A DNA stretch of 60,323 bases from Prochlorococcus sp. AG-402-P18 (lineage in GTDB: Bacteria > Cyanobacteriota > Cyanobacteriia > PCC-6307 > Cyanobiaceae): positions 1 to 60,323 of the forward strand of contig QCJC01000011.1 in assembly GCA_003216275.1 (NCBI GenBank), in the 5' to 3' direction. Below, in pieces: positions 45,328 through 56,057 of this stretch (position 1 is its first letter; the number at the start of each line of letters is the position of its first letter). The notes under the pieces are model-generated. The model searched no databases, had not been told where the DNA came from, and was given only the letters and a program-made list of their open reading frames with translations. The translations under genes and the position numbers were made by a program.

Positions 45328-47193
45328 TTATTGATTTACTCCTGCAGCAACTTTTACTAATCTTACCATACTTTTTTCAGAAGTTTTTCTTACAATTCCA
45401 TAACCCATTTCAAAAGTATTTTTTTCTTTCAGAATTCTTGGAAGTCTTTTGAATATTATCCTTCTTTTAAAACCTGGTTGTGATCCAGTAATTTTTAGTA
45501 CTCTTTTTAATGATGATAGATTTATATTTTTTTTGTTTGGAATGCTTGAAGAATTTGCTATTGTTTTAGATCTTAGTTTTCTTGGTAGTTTGTTATTCAT
45601 TTTTATTAATGTTTTCCATCCCATTGAGTCAATTTTGGTTGCTAGCGCATTTACTATTTCATTTCTTAAGGTGGATCCTTTTTTAGAAAATAAAAAATCA
45701 ATGGCTTGATCAAATATTTTTTCAGTATCTAATTGCTTTTCTTTAGTAGCACTTGAAAGAAGATCATTTAATCTTTCCCACTTTAAAATATTTTCATCAA
45801 ATAACATTTCTTTTAAACTATCTCTTAATTCAGGATTTTCATCTTCCATTAATCTTCTAGCAAAATATGGATAAGCTGCTCCTAGTATTTTGAAGTCAGG
45901 ATCTACACTTAGTGCAATTCCTTCTAAAGTTATCAATGATCTAATAATTAATGCGTAATAAGGAGGAAGTTTAAATGGAAATTTATACATTATTCCAGAC
46001 ATGTCATCTGTTACAGCTTTAAAATCCATTTTGTTTACTCCTATTTCTAAAGCACTAGTAAATACATTTTCAAATGCCGGAACAATTGGCTTTAAATCAA
46101 TATCTTTAGAAAGAAATCCCAATTGAACAAAGTCATTTGATAACTTATCAAAATTTTTGTTTACAAGATGTACTACTGCTCTTATTAAACCAATTCTTGA
46201 TTCTTGTGTAATGTCACTCATCATACCAAAATCTAAATAACATAATCTTCCATCTTTCATTGCTAAAATATTTCCAGGATGAGGATCTGCGTGGAAAAAA
46301 CCATGTTCAATTAATTGTTGAAGACTACAACTTACGCCTATTTCAATCATTTTATTTGGGTCTATTCCTAATTTTTTTACAGCTTCTATATTCGTTAATT
46401 TTATTCCATCTATCCATTCCATAGTAAGTATTCTTCTGCTAGTAACTTCTCTGTAAATCTTTGGAACAGCAATTTGGTTATTATTTAAATGAAGTGTTTT
46501 AAATTTTTCGGCATTATTTGCCTCATTAATATAATCCATCTCCTCAAAAATACGTTTTCCCAATTCATCAATTAAAGCAACTAAATCACTTCTTATAATT
46601 CCAATATTGTTTTTAAACCATATAGCTATGTTTCTTACTATGTATAAGTCTAAAGTTATTTGTTCTCTTAAACCTGGTCTTTGAACTTTAACAGCGACTT
46701 TTTCTCCATTTTTAAGAGTTGCCTTATGCACTTGTCCTAGAGAAGCCGCTGATATTGGTTCTTTTTCAATGTCTTTAAAAATATTATTAACGCTATCTTC
46801 TAGATCTTCTTCAATGCAAGCCATTGCTAGTTTGCTATCGAAACCTGGTAATTGGTCTTGTAGTTGTGCTAATTCTTCTAAAACTACTTGTGGAACAATA
46901 TCTGGTCTTGTAGAAAGTGCTTGACCAGCTTTAATGAATGCAGGACCTAAGTCAACAAGTAAGTTTGTAAATTCTTTTGCTCTGTAAATTTTTCTTTCAT
47001 TGTTTTTTAGAGATCCAATTATTTTTTCCCATCCAACTCCCAACAAGAATAAGCCAATCGGTAAAAGTGTTTGCCAAAGTCTTCGAACTAGACGAATTGG
47101 ATTTTTTTTGTAAATTGAATCAATAGCATCCGGGTCGTACTTCAGTAGACCTGAGGCTTCAATAAAATCACTTAATTCTTCAGCCATTTCCAT
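45328..47193 (-). CDS. ABC1/UbiB-family atypical kinase
   Basis: 621 residues. Motifs: the N-terminal KxGQ (FIKAGQALSTRPDIVP), the Ala-rich loop ISAASLGQVHKATL, the VAVKVQRPGL Lys, and HADPHPGNILAMKDGRLCYLDFGMM. Such proteins have ATPase activity that supports isoprenoid quinone synthesis; cyanobacterial members probably serve plastoquinone and tocopherol pathways. A hydrophobic C-terminal part is expected. It diverges from recN (70 bp between starts) and abuts the DUF1400 gene. Confidence 0.9.
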   Translation of the reverse strand: MEMAEELSDFIEASGLLKYDPDAIDSIYKKNPIRLVRRLWQTLLPIGLFLLGVGWEKIIGSLKNNERKIYRAKEFTNLLVDLGPAFIKAGQALSTRPDIVPQVVLEELAQLQDQLPGFDSKLAMACIEEDLEDSVNNIFKDIEKEPISAASLGQVHKATLKNGEKVAVKVQRPGLREQITLDLYIVRNIAIWFKNNIGIIRSDLVALIDELGKRIFEEMDYINEANNAEKFKTLHLNNNQIAVPKIYREVTSRRILTMEWIDGIKLTNIEAVKKLGIDPNKMIEIGVSCSLQQLIEHGFFHADPHPGNILAMKDGRLCYLDFGMMSDITQESRIGLIRAVVHLVNKNFDKLSNDFVQLGFLSKDIDLKPIVPAFENVFTSALEIGVNKMDFKAVTDDMSGIMYKFPFKLPPYYALIIRSLITLEGIALSVDPDFKILGAAYPYFARRLMEDENPELRDSLKEMLFDENILKWERLNDLLSSATKEKQLDTEKIFDQAIDFLFSKKGSTLRNEIVNALATKIDSMGWKTLIKMNNKLPRKLRSKTIANSSSIPNKKNINLSSLKRVLKITGSQPGFKRRIIFKRLPRILKEKNTFEMGYGIVRKTSEKSMVRLVKVAAGVNQ

Positions 47194-47263
47194 ATGGCGA
47201 CTTTCTATCTCTCTTCTAATTGATTTTGGGCCTAGTTTGCGTCTTTTTGGTTACTTTGAATTC

Positions 47264-48949
47264 ATGCTAAGTATTCTTCGATTTCAAAATATAGCTTTAT
47301 TTGGGAGCTTAGAAGTTGATTTTTCTACTGGTTTTACTGCTTTTACAGGTGAAACAGGATCGGGTAAGTCAATATTTATTGATACATTAAATGCTTTGTT
47401 AGTAAGTAAAAAAACTTCTCTTGATAATCGACTTGTAAAAAAAGACTCTATTTTTTCATGTATTGAGGGTGTTTTTTCAGTGTCACCTCTTATTAAAGAA
47501 TGGTTAACTAACGAAGAACTTGAAGTAGATGATGATTTGATAGTCTCACGTGAATGGCGCTTGAAAGAAAATAAATATAAATCTAGATTTAGAGTGAATG
47601 GTACTTTAGTTAATAGAGAACAAATTTCATCATTGAGATCTTTATTACTTGATTTTACATTACAAGGAGATTCTTCTACTTTTAATGACCCTACGAATCA
47701 ATTATACTTATTAGATTCATTATCTTCTAATAAAATAAAAGAATTGAGTAAAAATGTAAGTGAAGGATGGAAAATTTGGAGTGATTGTAATACTCAATTA
47801 AAACAAGCTCAAGAACAAATAAATAATTTAAAGATAGAATCTGAAGAAATGAAAAATATTTATGATGATTTAGTGCAGTTATCTTTAGAAGATCCAAATG
47901 AAGATATTAAATTAGAAACCAATCAAAATCGTTTGTCAAATTTATTAAGATTGCAAGAAGGAATAAGTTCTTTATTACTTCGATTAAGTGAGAGCTTAGA
48001 TGAATACCCTTCTCTTTTAGATCATACTAATTTTTGTATTAACGAATTAAAAATTTTATCTAAGATAGACTCTTCAATTCAAACTATTTTAGACAATTTT
48101 TCATTAATAACGAATGATTTTTATGAAGTAACATGTCAGATCAAAAAATATCAAAGAACATTAGAAGTAGATCCTTGTTCTTTGAATGATTTACAAAACA
48201 GGCTTTCTTTGCTCAAATTTTATCAAAAGAAATATCATAGAAATTTAGCAGAACTTATTCAATATCAAGACGAGATATCATATGAGCTCTCATTGCGAGA
48301 GTCCTCGAATAACATTGAAGAATTATTGTCGATTGAAATTGATAAAAGAAAAAAAAGAGATAAGTTGAATAATGAATTATCAAGTTTTAGAAAAAAAATA
48401 GCTTTACAATTTGAAGAAAAATTAATAAAAAATTTAAAGAAATTAGGTATTCCTAATGTTCGTTTCAAGGTTGTTTTTCAGGAATCTGAACCCACTATTA
48501 ATGGAATAGATAAAGTAAATTTTTTCTTTTCAGCAAATCCAGGGTATCCGTTGGCACCTTTGTCAGAGTTGGCTTCAGGTGGTGAGAAGGCTAGAGTTCT
48601 TCTTGCAATTAAAGCAATTTTTGCTTCTTTTAATACTAGAAATCTTTTAATTTTTGATGAAATAGATTCTGGAGTAAGTGGATCGGTTAGTAGTTGTGTT
48701 GCTAAAATGCTTCATAAACTTTCGATACATACTCAGGTTTTTTGTGTCACTCATCAACCCTTAATTGCAGCATTTGCAGATAATCATTTTGCTTTCAAAA
48801 AACAATTAATTGCTGGTCAATCAATTTCAACACTCACTAATTTGGGTGAAAGAGAGGCTAGGCAAAAGGAATTAGCTTCATTGGCAGGCGGAAATATCGT
48901 AGAAGCGAATGCTTATGCGGCGAGCTTGCTGGAACATAAGGCTGCCTGA
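47264..48949 (+). CDS. recN: DNA repair protein RecN
   Basis: 561 residues from ATG 47264, since MLSILRFQNIALFGSLEV is the usual RecN start; a TTG at 47237 would add 9 residues. SMC-like ATPase of double-strand break repair. Walker A GETGSGKS near residue 35; coiled coil over ~160-380; signature LSELASGGEKARVLLAIKAI; Walker B LLIFDEIDSGVSGS. It is followed 44 bp later by uvrA. Confidence 0.94.
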   Translation: MLSILRFQNIALFGSLEVDFSTGFTAFTGETGSGKSIFIDTLNALLVSKKTSLDNRLVKKDSIFSCIEGVFSVSPLIKEWLTNEELEVDDDLIVSREWRLKENKYKSRFRVNGTLVNREQISSLRSLLLDFTLQGDSSTFNDPTNQLYLLDSLSSNKIKELSKNVSEGWKIWSDCNTQLKQAQEQINNLKIESEEMKNIYDDLVQLSLEDPNEDIKLETNQNRLSNLLRLQEGISSLLLRLSESLDEYPSLLDHTNFCINELKILSKIDSSIQTILDNFSLITNDFYEVTCQIKKYQRTLEVDPCSLNDLQNRLSLLKFYQKKYHRNLAELIQYQDEISYELSLRESSNNIEELLSIEIDKRKKRDKLNNELSSFRKKIALQFEEKLIKNLKKLGIPNVRFKVVFQESEPTINGIDKVNFFFSANPGYPLAPLSELASGGEKARVLLAIKAIFASFNTRNLLIFDEIDSGVSGSVSSCVAKMLHKLSIHTQVFCVTHQPLIAAFADNHFAFKKQLIAGQSISTLTNLGEREARQKELASLAGGNIVEANAYAASLLEHKAA

Positions 48950-48993
48950 TGAGCATATTTTTTTATACAATTGAATATTAATTATTTTCCCTA

Positions 48994-51942
48994 ATGGGAA
49001 TTTCAGACCCTACATCAAAAAAAAATACATTAAATAGTGATTTTTCAAATGAAGAAGTCATAACTGTTCGGGGTGCAAGACAACATAATTTAAAAAATGT
49101 TGATCTATCAATTCCAAGAAATAAATTGGTGGTTTTTACAGGTGTGAGTGGAAGCGGTAAGAGTTCTTTAGCATTTGATACTATTTTTGCAGAAGGTCAA
49201 AGAAGATATGTTGAAAGTTTGTCTGCTTATGCAAGGCAATTTTTAGGACAAGTTGATAAACCTGATGTTGATGCAATAGAAGGTTTATCTCCTGCAATTT
49301 CTATTGATCAAAAATCAACTAGTCATAATCCTCGGTCTACAGTTGGGACAGTAACTGAAATTCATGATTATCTACGTTTGCTTTTTGGTAGAGCAGGTGA
49401 ACCGCATTGTCCAGAATGTTCCAGACCGATTAAGCCTCAGACTATAGATGAAATGGTTGATCAGATTAAAACTTTACCCGAAGGAACACGTTATCAATTG
49501 CTTGCTCCAGTTGTTAGGGGCAAAAAAGGTACTCATTCAAAATTATTATCTGGTCTTGCTGCAGAAGGTTTTGTACGTGTAAGAATTAATAAAGAAGTTA
49601 GAGAGTTGGGAGATAATATCGAGTTAGATAAAAATCAGATTCATTCTATAGAGGTAGTTGTTGATAGATTAATTTCAAGAGAAGGTGTTGAGGAGAGACT
49701 AACTGATTCATTAAGCACGACTTTAAAAAGAGGGGATGGTTTAGCAATAGTGGAAGTTGTACCTAAAAAAAATGAGGAACTTCCAGAAGGCATTGATAGG
49801 GAAAGACTATATTCAGAAAATTTTGCTTGTCCAGTTCATGGAGCAGTTATAGAAGAATTATCCCCGAGATTATTTTCATTTAATAGTCCTTATGGTGCCT
49901 GTCCTGATTGTCATGGTCTTGGCCATTTGAAAAAATTCACTTGTGAGAGAGTGATTCCTGATCCTTCTTTGCCTGTTTATGCAGCTGTTGCACCATGGAG
50001 TGATAAAGATAATTCATATTATTTTTCATTATTATTTTCAGTAGGTGAAGCTTTTGGGTTTGAAATAAAAACTCCATGGAAAGATCTCAATGAAAGTCAA
50101 AAAAATATTTTGTTAAACGGTAGTAAAGAACCTATTTTAATTAAAGTTGATAGCCGATATAAACAAGACTCAGGATTTAAAAGACCATTTGAAGGTATTT
50201 TACCAATCTTAGAAAGACAATTACAAGATGCTAACGGTGAATCGGTTCGTCAAAAATTAGAGAAATATCTTGAACTAGTTCCTTGTGCAACTTGTCATGG
50301 CAAAAGATTAAAATCTGAGGCTTTAGCTGTAAAGTTGGGACCATATTCGATAACTGATCTCACATCATCAAGTGTTTCAAAAACGCTTGAGAATATAGAG
50401 GAATTGATGGGTCTGGAAAAGTCTACAAATTCAAAACAATTACTTTCAAATAAACAAAAAAAGATTGGAGAACTTGTTTTAAAAGAAATTAGATTGCGTC
50501 TTAAGTTTTTGTTAGATGTTGGACTTGACTATTTAACTTTAGATAGACCTGCTATGACTTTATCTGGAGGAGAAGCTCAAAGAATTCGACTTGCAACTCA
50601 AATAGGAGCAGGCTTAACAGGTGTTCTTTATGTCCTAGACGAACCAAGTATTGGTCTTCATCAAAGAGATAACGATAGACTTTTGTCTACCTTAAAAAGA
50701 TTACGTGATCTAGGAAATACGTTAGTTGTTGTGGAGCATGATGAGGATACGATTCGAGCAGCTGATCACTTAGTAGATATAGGCCCAGGAGCTGGCGTAC
50801 ATGGAGGTAAAATCATTGCGGAAGGATCCCTGGATAGTGTGCTTTGTGCTAAGGATTCTTTAACAGGCGCCTATTTAAGCGGGCGTTCATCAATTCCTAC
50901 TCCTAGTAAGCGAAGAGATTCAGTTAATAGAAAATTACGGTTGATTGATTGTGATAAAAATAATTTAAAAAATGTATCAGTCGACTTTCCTCTTGGAAGA
51001 TTAGTTGCTGTAACTGGTGTTAGTGGAAGCGGTAAGAGTACTTTAATAAATGAGTTACTTCATCCCGCTCTAAATCATTCTTTAGGGTTAAAAGTACCTT
51101 TCCCAAAAGGTTTGAAGGAACTTAAAGGAATTAAATCTATTGATAAGGTTATTGTTATTGATCAATCTCCTATAGGAAGAACTCCAAGATCAAATACGGC
51201 TACATATACAGGAGCATTTGATCCCATACGTCAAGTTTTTTGTGCTTCTGTTGAAGCTAAAGCTAGAGGATATCAAGCTGGTCAGTTTAGCTTTAACGTT
51301 AAAGGAGGACGATGTGAAGCTTGTCGGGGACAGGGAGTAAATGTAATAGAAATGAATTTTCTTCCTGATGTCTACGTTCAATGTGATGTCTGTAAAGGAG
51401 CTAGATTTAACCGTGAGACATTGCAAGTTAAGTATAAAAACTATTCTATTTCTGATGTTTTAGAGATGACCGTCGAACAAGCAGTCGATGTTTTTTCTGC
51501 AATACCCCAAGCTGCAGACAGATTAAAAACACTTTTAGATGTGGGTTTGGGTTATATCAAACTCGGTCAACCTGCACCGACTTTGTCTGGAGGAGAAGCT
51601 CAAAGAGTAAAACTAGCTACAGAATTATCTCGAAGGGCAACTGGTAAAACTCTTTATTTAATTGATGAACCAACAACTGGTTTAAGTTTTTACGATGTTC
51701 ATAAATTAATGGATGTCATACAAAGATTGGTTGATAAAGGAAATTCAATTATTGTTATTGAACACAATTTAGATGTTATTAGATGTGCAGACTGGATCAT
51801 TGATATGGGTCCCGAGGGAGGAAATCGTGGAGGTGAAATTATTTCAATGGGAACTCCGGAGCAAGTTGCATTAGATTCACAAAGTCATACAGGACATTAT
51901 TTAAAAAAAGTTTTGAAGTTACATGCATCTAAAAAACTTTGA
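48994..51942 (+). CDS. uvrA: Excinuclease ABC subunit A
   Basis: 982 residues. Damage sensor of nucleotide excision repair, an ABC ATPase dimer. Walker A motifs GVSGSGKSSL (about residue 50) and GVSGSGKSTL (about 678). Zinc fingers CPECSRPI/CPVHG..CPDCHG and CEACRGQG..CDVCKG are present. The two signatures are LSGGEAQRIRLATQ and LSGGEAQRVKLATEL. Normal length. Confidence 0.97.
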   Translation: MGISDPTSKKNTLNSDFSNEEVITVRGARQHNLKNVDLSIPRNKLVVFTGVSGSGKSSLAFDTIFAEGQRRYVESLSAYARQFLGQVDKPDVDAIEGLSPAISIDQKSTSHNPRSTVGTVTEIHDYLRLLFGRAGEPHCPECSRPIKPQTIDEMVDQIKTLPEGTRYQLLAPVVRGKKGTHSKLLSGLAAEGFVRVRINKEVRELGDNIELDKNQIHSIEVVVDRLISREGVEERLTDSLSTTLKRGDGLAIVEVVPKKNEELPEGIDRERLYSENFACPVHGAVIEELSPRLFSFNSPYGACPDCHGLGHLKKFTCERVIPDPSLPVYAAVAPWSDKDNSYYFSLLFSVGEAFGFEIKTPWKDLNESQKNILLNGSKEPILIKVDSRYKQDSGFKRPFEGILPILERQLQDANGESVRQKLEKYLELVPCATCHGKRLKSEALAVKLGPYSITDLTSSSVSKTLENIEELMGLEKSTNSKQLLSNKQKKIGELVLKEIRLRLKFLLDVGLDYLTLDRPAMTLSGGEAQRIRLATQIGAGLTGVLYVLDEPSIGLHQRDNDRLLSTLKRLRDLGNTLVVVEHDEDTIRAADHLVDIGPGAGVHGGKIIAEGSLDSVLCAKDSLTGAYLSGRSSIPTPSKRRDSVNRKLRLIDCDKNNLKNVSVDFPLGRLVAVTGVSGSGKSTLINELLHPALNHSLGLKVPFPKGLKELKGIKSIDKVIVIDQSPIGRTPRSNTATYTGAFDPIRQVFCASVEAKARGYQAGQFSFNVKGGRCEACRGQGVNVIEMNFLPDVYVQCDVCKGARFNRETLQVKYKNYSISDVLEMTVEQAVDVFSAIPQAADRLKTLLDVGLGYIKLGQPAPTLSGGEAQRVKLATELSRRATGKTLYLIDEPTTGLSFYDVHKLMDVIQRLVDKGNSIIVIEHNLDVIRCADWIIDMGPEGGNRGGEIISMGTPEQVALDSQSHTGHYLKKVLKLHASKKL

Positions 51943-52127
51943 ATGATACTTTAGATTTATTTTTTAGATATATTCCTTAATTTAAATAGGATACGATTAA
52001 TATCATTTTTCTTGTAATCATAGTTCAGGACTTATTTATTTGATATGATTTATTTTATTCAAAGCAATCCTTATGCTTTCTTTATATTTAAAGATCTAGA
52101 AATGAGCTAGTAATCTCATGATTCAAG

Positions 52128-54275
52128 GTGTTTTATTTGGGATTGAGACTTTTACATTTAAATTTGCATGGCTTAATTCGTTCACATGATCTTGAATTAG
52201 GAAGAGATTCAGATACTGGAGGTCAAACTTTATATGTTTTAGAACTAGTCAAAGGCCTTGCAGCAAGGCCAGAAGTAGAAAAAGTTCAGCTTTGTACAAG
52301 ATTAATTATTGATAGACGAGTATCCTCTGATTACTCAAAGCCGTTTGAGAAAATATCAGCAGGTGCTGAAATTATTAGATTAGCTTTTGGGCCTAAACGT
52401 TATATACGAAAAGAACTCTTGTGGCCTTATCTAGATGATTTGGCTGATCAATTAGTTCAAAGATTACAAAAAGAAACCTCTTTGCCTGACTGGATTCATG
52501 CTCATTATGCGGATGCTGGTTATGTTGGTTCACTAGTAAGTAGGAGGCTAGGAGTGCCTTTTGTTTTCACTGGACACTCATTAGGGCGAGAAAAGCAAAG
52601 AAGATTATTAGCTGCTGGAGTAGATCATGATCAAATAGAGCAAAATTATTCAATTAGTAAAAGAATCGATGCTGAAGAATTGGCTTTAGCACATTCAAAT
52701 TTACTTATAACAAGTACAAAGCAGGAATCTGAAGAGCAATATGCACGTTATGGACGTTTTAATTCTAATGATGTGGAAATTATCCCTCCAGGCGTTGATT
52801 TAAATCGTTTTTATCCAACAAACGTTAATTTGGAGGAAGAGGACAAAGAACTTGATAAACTTTTTATACCCTTTTTGAGGAATATAAAACTTCCTCCATT
52901 ATTGGCTATTTCTAGGGCTGTTAGAAGAAAAAATATTCCTGCTTTGATCGAAGCCTATGGACGCTCTCCAGTTTTACAACAAAGACATAACCTTATTTTA
53001 ATTCTAGGTTGTCGTGAAGATTCTCGACAGCTTGATAAACAGCAAAAAGAAGTTTTTCAACAAGTTTTTGAACTTGTTGATAAATATAATTTATATGGAA
53101 AAGTTGCTTATCCAAAATATCATACAAGAGAACAAATACCTTCTATTTATCGCTGGGTTGCAAAGAAAAAAGGCTTGTTTGTTAATCCAGCTTTAACAGA
53201 ACCTTTTGGTTTGACCCTATTAGAGGCTGCAGCTTGTGGTTTACCTATGGTAACTACAGATGATGGAGGCCCAAGAGATATTGTATCTAGATGCGAAAGT
53301 GGTCTACTTGTTGATGTAACTGATTTAGAAGCTTTTCAAGATGGTTTAGAAACTGCTGGTTCAAATTCTTCTTTATGGCAAACATGGAGTCGTAATGGAG
53401 TGGAGGCTGTAAGTAGGCATTTTAGTTGGGATGCTCACGTATGTAATTACATAGCAATGATGCAAAAACGTTTAAAATTTCTCGCACCTCGTACTTGGAC
53501 TGTTGGTAATCTGAAAGAAAAAAATCCTCTTGGTCAAAAAATATTGTTTCTTGATTTAGATAGCAAACTTGAACAACCAGAGAGTAATAAAGGTTTGTTG
53601 AATTTGAACAAAAAATTAAATGATAAAAGTTTAAAAAATGATATTCAATTGGGAATATTAACTGGGAGATCTATTAAAGCTGCTCGCTATAGATATTCAG
53701 AATTACATTTACCTCAGCCTTCCGTTTGGATATGTAGAGCTGGAACTGAAATTTATTATGCTGATGAAACTCAATCAGATATATTTTGGCAAGATTTAAT
53801 AACTGTTGATTGGAATCGCAAAGGTGTAGAAAAAGCATTATTTGATTTAAAAGATTATTTAGAGCTTCAATCTGAGGATCAGCAAAGTCCATTCAAAGTT
53901 AGTTACTTACTTAAAGAACCGGGAGATAGTATTTTGCCTTTAGTACGTAAAAGATTCAGACAATCTGGACTTGCTGCTTCTCCATATTTGAGATGTCATT
54001 GGTATTTAGATGTTATTCCTTTAAGAGCATCCCGAGCAGAAGCCATAAGATTTTTGAGCTTGCGTTGGGGTTTATCTCTTCAAGAATTTCTTGTTTTTGC
54101 AAGTCAACATGGTGATGATGATCTGATTAAGGGGCTAACATCTGCTGTTGTTCCTTTTGAACATGATTTGTCTTTAGATGTTCTCAGATCACATCAAAGT
54201 GTTTTCTTTGCATCAAATAATCAAGATTATTTTATTGAGGGTTTAAAACATTTTCGATTTATTAAAAATTTTTAA
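52128..54275 (+). CDS. Sucrose-phosphate synthase with HAD (phosphatase-like) domain
   Basis: 715 residues from a GTG at 52128. Family GT4: start RLLHLNLHGLIRSHDLELGR (Gly-rich UDP-glucose and fructose-6-P site), FVFTGHSLGREKQRR and NPALTEPFGLTLLEAAACGL. The C-terminal ~240 residues form a HAD domain: FLDLDS with the first two Asp, LGILTGRS, and ASQHGDDDLIKGL. In DxDx(T/V) the last position is Lys, so phosphatase activity is uncertain. Together it makes sucrose phosphate (and perhaps sucrose), a compatible solute. The 51943-52127 gap is AT-rich with no gene seen. Confidence 0.88.
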   Translation: MFYLGLRLLHLNLHGLIRSHDLELGRDSDTGGQTLYVLELVKGLAARPEVEKVQLCTRLIIDRRVSSDYSKPFEKISAGAEIIRLAFGPKRYIRKELLWPYLDDLADQLVQRLQKETSLPDWIHAHYADAGYVGSLVSRRLGVPFVFTGHSLGREKQRRLLAAGVDHDQIEQNYSISKRIDAEELALAHSNLLITSTKQESEEQYARYGRFNSNDVEIIPPGVDLNRFYPTNVNLEEEDKELDKLFIPFLRNIKLPPLLAISRAVRRKNIPALIEAYGRSPVLQQRHNLILILGCREDSRQLDKQQKEVFQQVFELVDKYNLYGKVAYPKYHTREQIPSIYRWVAKKKGLFVNPALTEPFGLTLLEAAACGLPMVTTDDGGPRDIVSRCESGLLVDVTDLEAFQDGLETAGSNSSLWQTWSRNGVEAVSRHFSWDAHVCNYIAMMQKRLKFLAPRTWTVGNLKEKNPLGQKILFLDLDSKLEQPESNKGLLNLNKKLNDKSLKNDIQLGILTGRSIKAARYRYSELHLPQPSVWICRAGTEIYYADETQSDIFWQDLITVDWNRKGVEKALFDLKDYLELQSEDQQSPFKVSYLLKEPGDSILPLVRKRFRQSGLAASPYLRCHWYLDVIPLRASRAEAIRFLSLRWGLSLQEFLVFASQHGDDDLIKGLTSAVVPFEHDLSLDVLRSHQSVFFASNNQDYFIEGLKHFRFIKNF

Positions 54276-54330
54276 TTCATAAAAATAAATATTATTGATT
54301 TTAATTCTTGATAATAATTTGTTTAAATTT

Positions 54331-54573
54331 TTACTCTTCAAGTATCAGCTTTAGTTGTTGATACGGTTGCTCTTCACTTATAAAACCCCATTGTTTGAAA
54401 ATCTCAGAATCTTTATGTGTAATAACTTGAGCATCATTTCTTTTGACTACTTTGAACCCTTCTGCTGACATTCGTCTCATGAGTAATGCCGATTCTTCAA
54501 ATCGAGCTGCCATGGAATCTAGACTCTCACAGTCTTTAGTTAAACCTTCTTCTTTCCACGTGAAATATGTCAT
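54331..54573 (-). CDS. Conserved cyanobacterial hypothetical protein
   Basis: 80 residues, starting MTYFTWKEEGLTKDCESLDS. It looks alpha/beta and soluble, with FEESALLMRRMSAEGFKVVK and a C-terminal QWGFISEEQPYQQLKLILEE. I recall this as a short picocyanobacterial family, but no function. It lies between sps and mraY and is on the mraY strand. Confidence 0.65.
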   Translation of the reverse strand: MTYFTWKEEGLTKDCESLDSMAARFEESALLMRRMSAEGFKVVKRNDAQVITHKDSEIFKQWGFISEEQPYQQLKLILEE

Positions 54574-54600
54574 TTTTAAAAATAAGGGTTAAAGCTTACC

Positions 54601-55704
54601 CTAAAAAATTAGATTTATTAATACTAATAATAATGTAGTAAACCAAAAGCTGGCTACAATTGAACTTTCACTATAACCTTTAAGTTCAAAGTGATGATGT
54701 ATTGGGGTCATTAAAAAAAATTTATAGCCTTTTCCTCTTACTAGTTTGGAAATTTTAAAAATACTTACTTGGATTATGACTGATATAGACTCTATCGCAA
54801 GTAGACCTCCTATTATTAGTAGAGACCATAAATTATTTGATATTAATGCTATTCCTCCTAGAGATGCTCCAATGGCTAAAGATCCTGAATCTCCCATGAA
54901 AATTTTTGCAGGATTTTTGTTTAAGATAAGAAATCCCATGCATGCTCCAGCCATTACTATACAAAGTTCAGCTAGTGACTGATTATTACTTGGATTTTCT
55001 ATAAATATATCTACCGCTAATCCAGCAAAAATTAATACACTACATCCACTTAATAATCCATCGAGACCATCTGTTAAATTAGTAGAATTGCTTTCTGCTA
55101 ATAATACAAATAATCCTAATGGATAAATTAAATTTTTAATATTAAAAAAGTTATTAGCTATTTGAATATTATTAGGTATGTAATTATTAATTGCACATAT
55201 ATAAAGAAAAATAAGGCTTACTGAACTTTGTAAGATTAATTTTTCATTTGACTTGAGACCAGTATTTAATTTCTTTTTTAAACTTAGCCAATCATCAATT
55301 AGGCCAATAAACATAAAAAATATTATTAGGAAACTTAATATTAAAATGATATTATAATTTTCTTTATTGAAGTATATTATATTAGCTATAATTACTGCTG
55401 TAGGGATAAAAAATATTCCTCCCATTGTGGGGGTTCCTTTTTTTTGTAAATGAGCTTTTGGACCTTCTTCTCTAATTATTTGCTTAATTTTTATTTTGTT
55501 TAGTTTTGGTATCCCTAAAGAAGTTATAATTGAACATAAAAAGGCAGTTAGAATGAAAGTAACTACTAAATTGCTATTCGGATAATTTAAATCTATAAAA
55601 GTACAACTTGAAAGTACTATTCCAAATAAAATTAACAAATGAAAATTACTACTATGAAAATATAAAATATTATTTTTATCTAGAAGATTTTTAAGTTTTT
55701 TCAA
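54601..55704 (-). CDS. mraY: Phospho-N-acetylmuramoyl-pentapeptide-transferase
   Basis: 367 residues, about ten membrane helices. It transfers phospho-MurNAc-pentapeptide to undecaprenyl phosphate to form lipid I. Conserved: KKGTPTMGGIFFIPTAVI, the DD motif in GLIDDWLSLKKKLN, NLTDGLDGLLSGCS, FMGDSGSLAIGASLGG, and HHHFELKGYSE near the end. It acts in the plasma membrane. The rest of its operon is not here; murC and murB are on the other side of the origin. Confidence 0.96.
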   Translation of the reverse strand: MKKLKNLLDKNNILYFHSSNFHLLILFGIVLSSCTFIDLNYPNSNLVVTFILTAFLCSIITSLGIPKLNKIKIKQIIREEGPKAHLQKKGTPTMGGIFFIPTAVIIANIIYFNKENYNIILILSFLIIFFMFIGLIDDWLSLKKKLNTGLKSNEKLILQSSVSLIFLYICAINNYIPNNIQIANNFFNIKNLIYPLGLFVLLAESNSTNLTDGLDGLLSGCSVLIFAGLAVDIFIENPSNNQSLAELCIVMAGACMGFLILNKNPAKIFMGDSGSLAIGASLGGIALISNNLWSLLIIGGLLAIESISVIIQVSIFKISKLVRGKGYKFFLMTPIHHHFELKGYSESSIVASFWFTTLLLVLINLIF

Positions 55705-55720
55705 AATTTAACTTATTAAT

Positions 55721-55999
55721 CTAGTCTTCCCATTCTTCATCTGTTGCTTCATCTTCATCAGCTTTGTAATCTTCTTTTTCTCCCATTAAAGCTGAGAGCT
55801 CTTCTTCTTCGATTGTACTTATTTCTTGATCATTTGAATCCTCATCAGCCACTAATCTGCCACTAGTTTCTAACCATGAAAGCAAGTCAGGTTCTTCTCT
55901 GAGAGGTAGGACGGGTGCTGGCTCTTCTCTACCGTAACGAGTGAGGGCAGGGTTGATACCGTCTAAACTGGATAAATTGATTTTTTCTAGATCGCTCAT
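55721..55999 (-). CDS. DUF3134-like protein
   Basis: 92 residues. INPALTRYGREEPAPVLPLR, EEPDLLSWLETSGRLVADED then an acidic tail (EEEELSALMGEKEDYKADED). It resembles DUF3134, a small cyanobacteria-specific family with no known role. It is 16 bp upstream of mraY. The acidic tail could be disordered. Confidence 0.7.
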   Translation of the reverse strand: MSDLEKINLSSLDGINPALTRYGREEPAPVLPLREEPDLLSWLETSGRLVADEDSNDQEISTIEEEELSALMGEKEDYKADEDEATDEEWED

Positions 56000-56057
56000 A
56001 TCAGAATTTTGATCGATGAATTAACATAGTGCATTATGGATTAATTTTCTAATCTTT

